A DNA stretch of 64,000 bases from assembly GCA_964437515.1 (NCBI GenBank), contig CAYTHB010000001.1:1-64000 (forward strand). The letters are read 5' to 3'. Below the pieces are notes generated by a model. It saw only the letters and a list, made by a program, of their open reading frames with translations. It did not search any database and was not told the DNA's origin. The position numbers and the translations under genes were made by a program. Shown here piece by piece: positions 8,549-16,972 of this stretch; positions within the stretch are counted from its first letter, which is position 1, and every line of letters starts with the position of its first letter. Source of the stretch: Sterolibacterium sp964437515. GTDB taxonomy: Bacteria; Pseudomonadota; Gammaproteobacteria; Burkholderiales; Rhodocyclaceae.

Positions 8549-9844
8549 ATGCACCGACGCAAACTCGAACAATTATTGCCCATCGTCGCCACTGTCTGGC
8601 TGATGGGTACCCCGTCTATCTGGGCTCAAGCTCAAGCAGAGAGTAAGCCGATGTCCCTAGTGGCCGCTCAGCCTCAGGCGCGACAACTCACCCTCAAAGA
8701 GGCTTTTGAGCTGGCTTGGAGTCGCCAGCCCGAAGCACGTTCGCAAGCTGTTCGTCAGGAAGCGGTGAGCGCAGCACGTTCTGCTGTCTCAAGCTGGACC
8801 GTCGAACCTCCGGCCTTGGAGCTCCAAGCCAGGTCCGACCGGATGGGCTCGAACAATGGTAGCCGGGAGTATGAAGTCGGCCTGGCGGTGCCCTTGTGGC
8901 TGCCGGGCGAACGAGACCGCTCCGGTGAACTGGCTGATGCCGAAGCCAAGGCATTGGAGAGCCGATTTCTAGCGGCCAGGCTACGACTAGCCGAAGTTGT
9001 CCGAGAGCGCTGGTGGAATTACTACCGTGCCGAGGCCGAACTGACGCTGGCCAACGAGCGTCAAGCCAATGCCCGGAAACTGGCGGATGATGTAACGCGA
9101 CGATTCAAGGCCGGCGACCTCTCCCGAGCCGACCAGCATCAAGCCGATGGCCTGCTCGCCCAAGCCGATGTCGGCATGGCCGAGGCTCAAGGCAACCGTG
9201 ATGTCACCCTGAATGCCTTGCGCAGCCTGGTTGGCAATGCCGCGCTGCGCCCTGACATGCAAACCATCGCCCTCGAACCGATGCCGGACGCGAAAGCCTT
9301 GGGCGAGTCTCCAAATCACCCGGCACTGACCGAGTTACTGGACCGGGCGAGCCTAGCTTGGCGTGCGGCCGGCCTAGCGAGCGTCAGAACCAGGGGCAAT
9401 CCGGAACTCCTGATGGCCACGACCCGCACGCGCGCCGAAACCGGTGCGGCGACGGATCAGACCTACACCCTCGGCATTCGTTTCCCCTTCGGTGGCAGCT
9501 CCCGTGCCGCAGCCCGCCTGGCGAGCGCACGAGCCGAAGCCTTGGATGCCGAATCGTCGGCTGATCTGGAGCGCAGCCGTATCGTCGCTGGTATCGAGTC
9601 AGCTCAGGCTCAAATCCTAGCGACCCAAGGTCGTCTTGCTGCCGCAGAAAAACGCGCCCGCTTCGCCCGTGAGTCGCAGGGCTTCTTCGAGAAATCCTTC
9701 CGACTGGGAGAAACCGACCTGCCCACGCGTTTGCGTATCGAGCTTGAAGCAACCGAGGCAGAACGTCAGTTGGTCAGAGGGCGTATCGACGTCGCCGCAG
9801 CGATTTCCTCTCTTCGCCAGTCGCTGGGGCTGCTCCCCGAATGA
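8549..9844 (+). CDS. czcC: CzcC-like outer-membrane efflux protein
   Basis: Outer-membrane channel (TolC-like factor) of a heavy-metal RND efflux pump, 431 residues, with signal peptide ending near SIWAQA. Two repeats of the outer-membrane efflux family are visible: LTLKEAFELAWSRQPEARS near residue 48 and the second half around TYTLGIRFPFGGSSRAAARLASA (about 310). Long helical segments follow each. GGAGAAGAATCGG precedes the ATG. The stop overlaps the next gene by ATGA. The call to CzcC type rests on the operon rather than on sequence that would separate it from CusC or NccC. Confidence 0.87.
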   Translation: MHRRKLEQLLPIVATVWLMGTPSIWAQAQAESKPMSLVAAQPQARQLTLKEAFELAWSRQPEARSQAVRQEAVSAARSAVSSWTVEPPALELQARSDRMGSNNGSREYEVGLAVPLWLPGERDRSGELADAEAKALESRFLAARLRLAEVVRERWWNYYRAEAELTLANERQANARKLADDVTRRFKAGDLSRADQHQADGLLAQADVGMAEAQGNRDVTLNALRSLVGNAALRPDMQTIALEPMPDAKALGESPNHPALTELLDRASLAWRAAGLASVRTRGNPELLMATTRTRAETGAATDQTYTLGIRFPFGGSSRAAARLASARAEALDAESSADLERSRIVAGIESAQAQILATQGRLAAAEKRARFARESQGFFEKSFRLGETDLPTRLRIELEATEAERQLVRGRIDVAAAISSLRQSLGLLPE

Positions 9845-10422
9845 GCCCGATGACATCCAAAAATCCTGATTTGAGAACAAGCATGAACAAAACCATACTG
9901 ACTCAACTGCTCGGAGGATTTGTTTTCCTCTGGGCGATTATCCTTCCCGCCCAGGCCGGCGACGGCCACGACCATGGTGACGCACCTGCTGCATCTACGG
10001 GAGTCGCATCACCGCGCTTTTCTGCCACGTCGGAAACCTACGAATTGGTCGGAATCCTGCACGAGCGGAAGCTCTCGCTTTACCTCGACCACGCTGGCGA
10101 CAACAGCCCGGTCAAGGATGCCAAGCTGGAACTCGAAATCAGCGGCAAGGCGGTTGCGGTAAACAACATCGGCGAAGGCGAATTTGAAGCAACGCTGGCT
10201 ACGGAACCGCAAGCCGGCGAACTCCCGGTTACAGCGACCGTCGTGGCAGGCAACGACTCCGACTTGCTGGCCACCAACTTGGACATTCATACCGAATCCC
10301 ATGCAGACCAAAAAACGGGGGGGTTGCCTTGGCAGCCCGTTGTGGCTGGAGCGGCGTTGCTGCTGGCAGTTGTTGGCGCGCTACGGCTGAAGCGCAATCG
10401 CATGACGGGAGGTGCCGCATGA
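9841..10422 (+). CDS. Membrane-anchored His-rich protein of the efflux operon
   Basis: 193 residues if started at the coupled ATG (9841); a second ATG 14 codons in (9883) starts directly at the signal-like MNKTILTQLLGGFVFLWA. After the leader comes DGHDHGDAP, then a roughly 100-residue beta-rich domain (RFSATSETYELVGILHERKL through DSDLLATNLDIH), then a single C-terminal membrane helix (WQPVVAGAALLLAVVGALRL) and a basic tail. From memory, a very similar domain forms the N-terminal part of some longer RND periplasmic adaptors, so this may be a detached adaptor domain (inference). The next gene starts its mature part with a nearly identical GEGHNHGDAP. It overlaps both neighbours by ATGA, so it is an integral part of the operon. 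Confidence 0.68.
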   Translation: MSPMTSKNPDLRTSMNKTILTQLLGGFVFLWAIILPAQAGDGHDHGDAPAASTGVASPRFSATSETYELVGILHERKLSLYLDHAGDNSPVKDAKLELEISGKAVAVNNIGEGEFEATLATEPQAGELPVTATVVAGNDSDLLATNLDIHTESHADQKTGGLPWQPVVAGAALLLAVVGALRLKRNRMTGGAA

Positions 10423-11549
10423 GTACGCCCCGTTTCGTCCTGCAGCGGCTCACCTGCATCTCACTGGCCGTCTTGAGTCTGGCACTGCCATCGCCGGCCA
10501 GCTTCGCCGGCGAAGGTCACAACCATGGCGACGCCCCGCAGGCAGCCGGCGGCAACAGCCCGAAACGCCAGCCGGATGGCCGCGTCTTCCTGCCCAAGCC
10601 GGCCCAGCACCAACTGACTATTCGGACACTGACGGTGACGGAATCCAAGCAAGCCAAGGTGCTCGAGTTGTCCGGCAAAGTGACCATGGACCCCAACGCC
10701 GGTGGCAAAGTGCAGGCGGCCTTGGCCGGCCGACTGGCTGCCGGCCCGCAAGGGCTCCCCGTGCTCGGCCAGCGCGTGCGTAAGGGTGACATCCTGGCTT
10801 ATGTGATTCCGACCTCCGGGGCCATCGAACGCTCCAACCAGGTCGCCCAGCAAGCCGAGTTGCAGGCGGCTCGCGCCTTGGCCGAGAAGCGTCTGGCACG
10901 CCTGCAGGAGCTGGCGGATACCGTTCCGCGCAAGGATATTGAGGCCGCCGAGAGCGAGCTGGCCAGCCTGAGCGGACGTCTTCAGGCGGTCGGGGCCGGG
11001 TTGACCAACCGCGATGCATTGCTTGCCCCGGTTTCGGGGGTGATTGCCTCCGCCCATGCCGTCGCCGGCCAAGTGCTCGAAGCCCGCGAACTGGTCTATG
11101 AAGTCGTTGACCCGTCTCGTCTTCACATCGAAGCCTTGGCCTACGATAGTGTCCAAGCCCAGAGTATTACGGGAGCCTATATTGCAATTGGTACGGAGCG
11201 CGTTGCGCTCAAACTGCTTGGTGCCGCAAAAAGCCTGCGCGACCAGGCATTGCCCATCGCCTTCGCCGGTCAATCTGATGCGTTGGCCATGCTAGCAGTG
11301 GGGCAACCGATCAAGGTGTTTGCCCAGACGAATCAGCGCACCAAGGGAGTTCAGGTACCGCTCGGCTCGGTTCTAAAGAATCCGGCAAACCAAGCGATTG
11401 TCTGGATCAAGGAAGCCCCGGAGGTCTTTGAGCCGCGCCTAGTGACCTATGAGCCGCTGGATGGCACTTCGGTCACCATCACCTCCGGTGTCAAGACCGG
11501 CGAACGGGTGGCGACGCAAGGTGCGCCATTTATCAACCAGGTTCGCTGA
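10419..11549 (+). CDS. czcB: RND efflux periplasmic adaptor (CzcB/CusB-like)
   Basis: Membrane-fusion subunit bridging the inner-membrane RND pump and the outer-membrane channel, 376 residues. It has a signal peptide (VLSLALPSPASFA), a His-bearing GEGHNHGDAP start, a lipoyl-like half motif with GLPVLGQRVRKGDILAYVIP (about residues 108-127), a short coiled-coil hairpin (about 140-190) and beta-barrel domains after ALLAPVSGVIASAHAVAGQV. The frame extends upstream to 10329, but the ATG at 10419 overlaps the previous stop (ATGA) and gives the signal peptide. The metal served cannot be read from this subunit. Confidence 0.88.
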   Translation: MSTPRFVLQRLTCISLAVLSLALPSPASFAGEGHNHGDAPQAAGGNSPKRQPDGRVFLPKPAQHQLTIRTLTVTESKQAKVLELSGKVTMDPNAGGKVQAALAGRLAAGPQGLPVLGQRVRKGDILAYVIPTSGAIERSNQVAQQAELQAARALAEKRLARLQELADTVPRKDIEAAESELASLSGRLQAVGAGLTNRDALLAPVSGVIASAHAVAGQVLEARELVYEVVDPSRLHIEALAYDSVQAQSITGAYIAIGTERVALKLLGAAKSLRDQALPIAFAGQSDALAMLAVGQPIKVFAQTNQRTKGVQVPLGSVLKNPANQAIVWIKEAPEVFEPRLVTYEPLDGTSVTITSGVKTGERVATQGAPFINQVR

Positions 11550-11559
11550 GGAGTGACCC

Positions 11560-14500
11560 ATGTTTAAGTCGCTACTCGACAACAGCATGGCCAACCGTTT
11601 GCTGGTGCTCATCACCTGCCTAGTATTGGTCGGCTACGGTGTCTTCACGCTTTCCCGCGCACCGGTTGATGTCTTCCCCGACCTCAACCGCCCAACCGTC
11701 ACCATCATGACGGAAGCCGGCGGCATGGCGGCTGAAGAGGTGGAGCAACTCATCTCCTTCCCGCTGGAAACCACCATGAATGGTTTGCCCGGTGTGGATA
11801 GCGTGCGCTCCAGCTCCAGCGCGGGCCTGTCATTCATCTACGTGACCTTCGACTGGAGCATGGACATCTATCGCGCCCGGCAGATGGTTTCCGAACGCCT
11901 TTCCTCGATGGAGCAGACATTGCCAGAGGGGATCGTGCCACGCATGGGGCCCATCAGTTCCATCATGGGCGAAATCATGCAGGTCGCCATTCCCATTGAT
12001 GTCCAGACGATGTCGCCGATGGCTGTTCGTGAGTACGCCGACTGGGTGCTCCGCCCGCGCTTGATGGCGATTCCGGGCGTGGCTCAGGTCATCCCCATCG
12101 GCGGCGAGGTGCGCCAGTTCCAAGTGCAGCCGAATACGGTGCGCATGGCCGAACTGGGTATCAGCCATGACCAGTTGAAAAGCGCCCTGAAGGGTTTCTC
12201 TTCGAACACCTCCGGTGGTTTTTTGGAACTCAACAGCCGCGAATACCTTATCCGGAACATCGGCCGGACTTCCCGCCTCAATGATCTGATGGACCTCGCC
12301 TTGACCGCCAAGGACGGCCAGTCGATTTTGCTGCGCCAGATTGCCGACGTGACTTTCGCCCCTGCCATCAAGCGGGGTGATGCGGGGTTTGAAGGCAAGC
12401 CGGCGGTCATCCTGGGTATCCAGAAACAGCCGACAGCTGACACCATCAATCTGACCCGCAAGATTGAGGAAGCCCTGGGCGACCTCAAGAAGTCATTGCC
12501 AGCCGGCATGGAGGAGCCGCGGGTCACCTTCCGTCAGGCCAGTTTCATCGAGGCCTCGATTTCGACGCTGCAAGGGAAATTGATTGGTGCCTCAGTGTTC
12601 GTGGCGATCATTCTGTTCGCCTTTCTTGGCACACTACGTCCGACCATCATTGCGTTGACGGCGATTCCCGTTTCCATCTTCATCACGGCACTAGTCTTCC
12701 GTTATTTCGGGATGTCCATCAACACGATGACGCTGGGTGGCCTGGCTATCGCCATCGGCGGCCTAGTGGATGACGCGGTCGTGGGTATCGAGAACATCCT
12801 ACGACGTCTCAAAATGGACCGCGAAAAGCATCCGCAAAGCCGCCTGCACCCGATTGAGTTGGTCAAGACAGCCACCCTGGAAGTCCGCTCGGCCATTCTC
12901 TACGCCACCATCATCATCGTCCTCGTCTTCCTACCGCTGTTCGCCTTGCCGGGTATGGAAGGTCGCCTGTTCGTACCGCTCGGCATTGCCTTCATCGTCT
13001 CGACGCTAGCTTCACTGGTGGTCTCGGTGACCGTCACGCCGGTGCTGGCCTTCTACCTGCTGCCACGAATGAAGTCGCTCGACCACGGCGACACACGCTT
13101 GCTAGCCTGGCTAAAGACCAGTTATCGCGGTACCTTGCAGAATGCGCTGAACCGCCCCAAGGCTGTACTGGGCGCGGGCGTAATCGCGGTTGTCTTAGCG
13201 ACCTTGGCGGTGCCATTTTTCCCGACGACCTTCCTGCCACCGTTCAATGAAGGCACCTTCCTTATCGGGATGCGCCTGAATCCAGGCGTGACCCTCGCTG
13301 AATCAGCCAGCTTAGCTCGCCAAGCCGAGGTGCTAGTACGTCAGGTAGCGGAAGTCACCCACGTCGGACGGCGTAGCGGACGAGCAGAATTGGACGAGCA
13401 TGCCGAGGGTGTCCATGTCAGCGAACTGGATGTCGGCCTGATTCCAGCCTCCGACATGAAGCGTAGCGTCGGCGAAGTGCAGGCCGATATCCGTGCCCGC
13501 CTAGTCCATCTACCGGCGGCCATTGTCATCGGCCAACCGATTTCCCACCGCATCGACCACATGCTGTCCGGGGTTCGCTCGCAAATCGCCATCAAGCTGT
13601 TTGGCGAAGACTTGGATACCTTGCGCGGCCAGGCCGATGCCTTGCGTGCCCGATTGGCCGACATCCCCGGCCTGGCCGACCTGGAGGTCGAGAAGCAAGT
13701 GCTGGCACCACAAATCAAGATTCACGTGAACTACGCGGCTGCAGCTCAATACGGCATCCCGACGCCCCAAGTGCTTTCAGTATTACAGAGCCTCATCGAG
13801 GGCGAAAAGGTCACGCAAATCGTTGAGGGCAACCGCCGCTTTGCTTTGGTCGTCCGCCTTCCCGAGACGGCGCGCTCCCTCGATGGACTGGGACAAATCC
13901 TTCTTGAGACACCCAAGGGACGCGTGCCCTTGTCCAAGCTGGCGACCATCGAGGACAGCGATGGCCCCAATCAAATCAGTCGGGATGACGGCAAGCGCCG
14001 TATTGTGCTCTCGGCCAATGCCCAAGGGCGGGCGCTCTCCGAGGTTGTGACGGACATCCGCAAAGTCGTCGCGGAGACAAAGCTGCCGGAAGGCTACTTC
14101 GTGACGCTGGGGGGGCAGTTTCAGGCGCAGGAGGAAGCCAGTCGGCTGGTTGGCCTGCTGGCGATTGTCTCCCTGGCACTGATGTTCGTGGTGCTCTACA
14201 GCCGCTACAAGTCGGCCACCCTGTCGGCACTAATCATGGCCAACATCCCGCTGGCCTTGGTCGGCGCCGTCGTCGGTCTGTGGCTATCGGGGCAACCGCT
14301 CTCGGTGGCAGCGCTGATTGGCTTCATCACGCTGGCTGGTATTTCAGTGCGGAACGGCATCCTAAAAGTCAGCCACTACCTGAACCTGATGCGCATCGAA
14401 GGCGAGCGCTTTACGCCAGAAATGATTGTGCGCGGCTCGATGGAACGTCTAAGCCCGGTGCTGATGACGGCCTTGGTGACGGCCTTCGCACTGGCTCCCT

Positions 14501-14679
14501 TGTTGTTCGAGGCCGAGCGACCGGGTACGGAAATCCTGAACCCAGTGGCGGTGGTGATTTTCTCGGGACTGGTCAGTTCGACCTTGCTCGACACCTTCCT
14601 GACCCCGGTCATGTTCTGGATGTTCGGTCGCAAAGATGCCGAGCGGCTCCTTGACGAAACCAATGCTGAAGCTTTTTAG
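11560..14679 (+). CDS. Heavy-metal RND efflux pump, inner-membrane subunit
   Basis: Proton-driven HME-RND transporter of 1039 residues with twelve membrane helices and two large periplasmic loops. The start (MFKSLLDNSMANRLLVLI) is followed by APVDVFPDLNRPTVTIMTEA, typical of CzcA/CusA proteins. The fourth helix reads GGLVDDAVVGIENILRRL. The Asp and Glu of VD..E are present, but the upstream Asp found in CzcA (DFG) is Ala here, as I recall for CusA. The substrate could therefore be copper/silver or a divalent metal, and I leave the gene symbol open. The ATG follows the adaptor stop by about 10 bases with a GAGGAGTGA ribosome site. It ends at copy 5 of repeat R. Confidence 0.9.
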   Translation: MFKSLLDNSMANRLLVLITCLVLVGYGVFTLSRAPVDVFPDLNRPTVTIMTEAGGMAAEEVEQLISFPLETTMNGLPGVDSVRSSSSAGLSFIYVTFDWSMDIYRARQMVSERLSSMEQTLPEGIVPRMGPISSIMGEIMQVAIPIDVQTMSPMAVREYADWVLRPRLMAIPGVAQVIPIGGEVRQFQVQPNTVRMAELGISHDQLKSALKGFSSNTSGGFLELNSREYLIRNIGRTSRLNDLMDLALTAKDGQSILLRQIADVTFAPAIKRGDAGFEGKPAVILGIQKQPTADTINLTRKIEEALGDLKKSLPAGMEEPRVTFRQASFIEASISTLQGKLIGASVFVAIILFAFLGTLRPTIIALTAIPVSIFITALVFRYFGMSINTMTLGGLAIAIGGLVDDAVVGIENILRRLKMDREKHPQSRLHPIELVKTATLEVRSAILYATIIIVLVFLPLFALPGMEGRLFVPLGIAFIVSTLASLVVSVTVTPVLAFYLLPRMKSLDHGDTRLLAWLKTSYRGTLQNALNRPKAVLGAGVIAVVLATLAVPFFPTTFLPPFNEGTFLIGMRLNPGVTLAESASLARQAEVLVRQVAEVTHVGRRSGRAELDEHAEGVHVSELDVGLIPASDMKRSVGEVQADIRARLVHLPAAIVIGQPISHRIDHMLSGVRSQIAIKLFGEDLDTLRGQADALRARLADIPGLADLEVEKQVLAPQIKIHVNYAAAAQYGIPTPQVLSVLQSLIEGEKVTQIVEGNRRFALVVRLPETARSLDGLGQILLETPKGRVPLSKLATIEDSDGPNQISRDDGKRRIVLSANAQGRALSEVVTDIRKVVAETKLPEGYFVTLGGQFQAQEEASRLVGLLAIVSLALMFVVLYSRYKSATLSALIMANIPLALVGAVVGLWLSGQPLSVAALIGFITLAGISVRNGILKVSHYLNLMRIEGERFTPEMIVRGSMERLSPVLMTALVTAFALAPLLFEAERPGTEILNPVAVVIFSGLVSSTLLDTFLTPVMFWMFGRKDAERLLDETNAEAF

Positions 14680-14914
14680 TGTGAAACAACGAAAACGGAG
14701 TCAGGTTGAAGCTTCGAGCGTAGCGAGCCAATCAGTAGCCGCCCCTTGAGGGGGCGTAGGCGGGGTTTCACGGAGCACTGCTCCGTGCCGCCGAAGCCGG
14801 ACGGCTATGCAAAGCCGTCCGTGGGGGATGGATGGGGTAAGCGTATCTGTTATCGGGTAACGATTATTTCATCCTCTATGGGTGGCAGTGTGGAGATGGC
14901 TACCATGATCGTTA
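14680..14914 (-). repeat. Intergenic repeat family R, copy 5 (full-length, inverted)
   Basis: Reads on the minus strand from the hisC stop codon (TAACGATCATGGTAGCCATC) to the GTTTTCGTTGTTTCAC end, which abuts the stop of the RND pump gene. It contains all three palindromes of copy 2. It shares its first part most closely with copy 4, which lies in opposite orientation at 7774-7923, so the metal operon is bracketed by inverted copies. Confidence 0.9.
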
Positions 14915-15988
14915 GCTCAATATCTCACGCAATACATCGAGCAGCAGCGCACTTTGGTCATCCGTACCAATGGTGATCCGCAAATACTGCTCAATCCGCG
15001 CCTGCTTGAAATGGCGCACGATGATGCTGCGCGCACGCAAGGCCGCCGCAAGTTCTGCGGCATCGCGAGACGGGTGGCGCACAAAGATAAAATTGGCGGC
15101 CGAGGGCAATATCTCGAACCCCAGTGCCTGCAAACCAGTACAAAGCGTTTCCCGACTGTGGATGACCGCCTGACAGGTCTGCTCAAAATACGCACGATCC
15201 TCCATGGCCGCCACCGCGCCGACGATCGCCAGGCGGTCGAGCGGATAGGAGTTGAAACTGTCTTTGACCCGCTGCAAGGCCTCGATCAGATCAGGATGCC
15301 CCACGGCAAAGCCGACGCGCAAGCCTGCCAGTGAACGTGATTTCGACAGCGTATGCACGACCAGCAGATTGGGATATTTCGCAATCAGAGGAATGGCCGA
15401 AGCCGCCTTGCCACCAAAATCGACATAAGCTTCATCCACCACCACCACCGATTCCTGATTCGCCTGCAACAATCGCTCAATCTCGCCACACGCCAGCAAG
15501 CGGCCGGTAGGCGCATTGGGATTGGGGAAAATGATGCCGCCGTTTGCACGCCGGTAATCATCCACCTTGATTTCAAACTGCGCGTCCAGCGGAACCGCGA
15601 CATGCTCGATGCCATACAAGCCGCAATACACCGGATAAAAACTATAGGTGATATCCGGAAACAATAACGGAAGCTCGTGTTTCAGCAGACCGAGAAAGAT
15701 GTGAGCAAGCACTTCGTCCGAGCCGTTGCCGACAAAGACCTGCTCGATTTTCAGGCCATGATGCGTGGCGATCGCTTGCCGCAACTGTGTCGCCGAGGGA
15801 TCGGGATAGAGCCGCAAATTCGCACCATCCGCACCGATTTCCGCCTGCATCGCCGCAAGTACACGCGGCGAGGGCGGATAGGGGTTTTCGTTGGTATTGA
15901 GCTTGACCAGATTGGCGAGTTTGGGCTGTTCGCCGGGAATATAAGGGGTCAGCGTGCGGGCGGTGGCACTCCAGTAACGGGTATTCAT
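14912..15988 (-). CDS. hisC: Histidinol-phosphate aminotransferase
   Basis: PLP enzyme converting imidazole-acetol phosphate and glutamate to histidinol phosphate. The 358 residues show the family N-terminus (YIPGEQPKL, then LNTNENPYPPSPRV), GNGSDEVL (about residues 80-87), DEAYVDF and the PLP-lysine motif HTLSKSRSLAGLRVG. The frame runs upstream into the MITE-like element and would add 44 residues, but the ATG at 15988 fits the family. It is on the minus strand although every other his gene here is on plus, so it cannot be co-transcribed with them. Its expected place is between hisD and hisB. Confidence 0.95.
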   Translation of the reverse strand: MNTRYWSATARTLTPYIPGEQPKLANLVKLNTNENPYPPSPRVLAAMQAEIGADGANLRLYPDPSATQLRQAIATHHGLKIEQVFVGNGSDEVLAHIFLGLLKHELPLLFPDITYSFYPVYCGLYGIEHVAVPLDAQFEIKVDDYRRANGGIIFPNPNAPTGRLLACGEIERLLQANQESVVVVDEAYVDFGGKAASAIPLIAKYPNLLVVHTLSKSRSLAGLRVGFAVGHPDLIEALQRVKDSFNSYPLDRLAIVGAVAAMEDRAYFEQTCQAVIHSRETLCTGLQALGFEILPSAANFIFVRHPSRDAAELAAALRARSIIVRHFKQARIEQYLRITIGTDDQSALLLDVLREILS

Positions 15989-16033
15989 GCGTAGGTATAT
16001 ATAAAGTTTTGAGACAACGAAAGTATGAATTAT

Positions 16034-16294
16034 CCTAGAAACTGTAGTTGGACGCCTTCGAGTGTGCGCTTTTTGGACTGTCTGGTAAGGCGCGATGAGG
16101 CGCATGGCTGCTCCCTGCAACGAAGAGCAACGAAGCTAGGCAGTCCAAAAAGCGTGCAATCGACGGCGTCCCCCAAGGGGATTTCCTGCGGGGCATAGCG
16201 GTCTCACCTGTAAGATGAAGCTTGTAAACAGTTTGAAATTCACAGCAATAGCGGAATTTTTTGCCAAGACAAGCGGTCAACTGCGGTTTCTAGG
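16034..16294 (-). mobile_element. MITE-like element, copy 2 (261 bp, inverted)
   Basis: Same family as 6671-6904 but in opposite orientation. Ends are CCTAGAAACTGTAGTTG and, inverted, CCTAGAAACCGCAGTTG. It is flanked by the 5-bp direct repeat ATTAT (16029-16033 and 16295-16299). It holds an extra GC-rich block near CCCCCAAGGGGATTTCC that copy 1 lacks. No transposase is encoded. It separates hisC (leftward) from hisB (rightward). The gap 15989-16365 holds this element plus short AT-rich flanks, with no gene. Confidence 0.88.
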
Positions 16295-16365
16295 ATTATC
16301 ATTCACCCATTGTTTTTTCGCGCACCTTTGCGTAACGTCCGGATTTTGTTCTAAAACTCAATATC

Positions 16366-16953
16366 ATGCGGCAAGGCGACATCACTCGCGACACTTTGGA
16401 AACCCAAGTGCGCGTCAAACTCGATCTCGATGGCAGCGGCAAAAGCCAGTTGGTCTCGGGCGTGGGTTTTTTCGATCACATGCTGGATCAAATTGCTCGT
16501 CACGGCCTGATTGATCTCGACATTTCAGCCAACGGCGACTTGCACATCGACGCACACCACACCGTCGAAGATATCGGCATCACTCTGGGACAAGCCCTGG
16601 CACAAGCCATTGGCGACAAAAAAGGCTTGCGCCGCTATGGTCACGCCTATGTGCCGCTCGATGAGGCTCTGTCGCGCGTGGTGGTCGATCTTTCCGGCCG
16701 TCCCGGCTTGGTATTCAATGTGGCGTTCACCCGCGCCACCATCGGTGAATTCGATGTCGATCTAATCCGCGAATTCTTTCAAGGGCTGGTCAATCACGCG
16801 GGTATCAGCTTGCACATTGACAACCTGCGCGGCGAAAATGCACACCATCAAGCCGAAACCGTATTTAAGGCCTTTGGCCGTGCACTCCGTATGGCGACCG
16901 AACTCGACCCGCGTGCCAGCGGCAGCATCCCTTCCACCAAAGGTACTCTTTGA
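16366..16953 (+). CDS. hisB: Imidazoleglycerol-phosphate dehydratase
   Basis: Monofunctional dehydratase of 195 residues, converting imidazoleglycerol phosphate to imidazole-acetol phosphate with Mn2+. Metal-binding signatures are HMLDQIARHG, DAHHTVEDIGI (about residues 62-72) and, in the second half, the repeat-like HHQAETVFKAFGRAL. The C-terminus GSIPSTKGTL is standard. There is no fused phosphatase domain, as expected outside the enterics. It opens the second his block (hisB-H-A-F-I), about 70 bases after the MITE-like element, so the block's promoter must lie in or next to that element (inference). Confidence 0.96.
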   Translation: MRQGDITRDTLETQVRVKLDLDGSGKSQLVSGVGFFDHMLDQIARHGLIDLDISANGDLHIDAHHTVEDIGITLGQALAQAIGDKKGLRRYGHAYVPLDEALSRVVVDLSGRPGLVFNVAFTRATIGEFDVDLIREFFQGLVNHAGISLHIDNLRGENAHHQAETVFKAFGRALRMATELDPRASGSIPSTKGTL

Positions 16954-16972
16954 TTTTTGAGTTGATCGCACC

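Noticed and set aside
15989..16120. 44-residue N-terminal extension of HisC
   Set aside because: The extension is translated from the MITE-like element and its flank; the ATG at 15988 matches the family start.
6671..16294. Composite transposon made of the two MITE-like elements and the metal operon
   Set aside because: Each element has its own distinct matched 5-bp duplication, which fits separate insertions rather than one unit moved by its outer ends.
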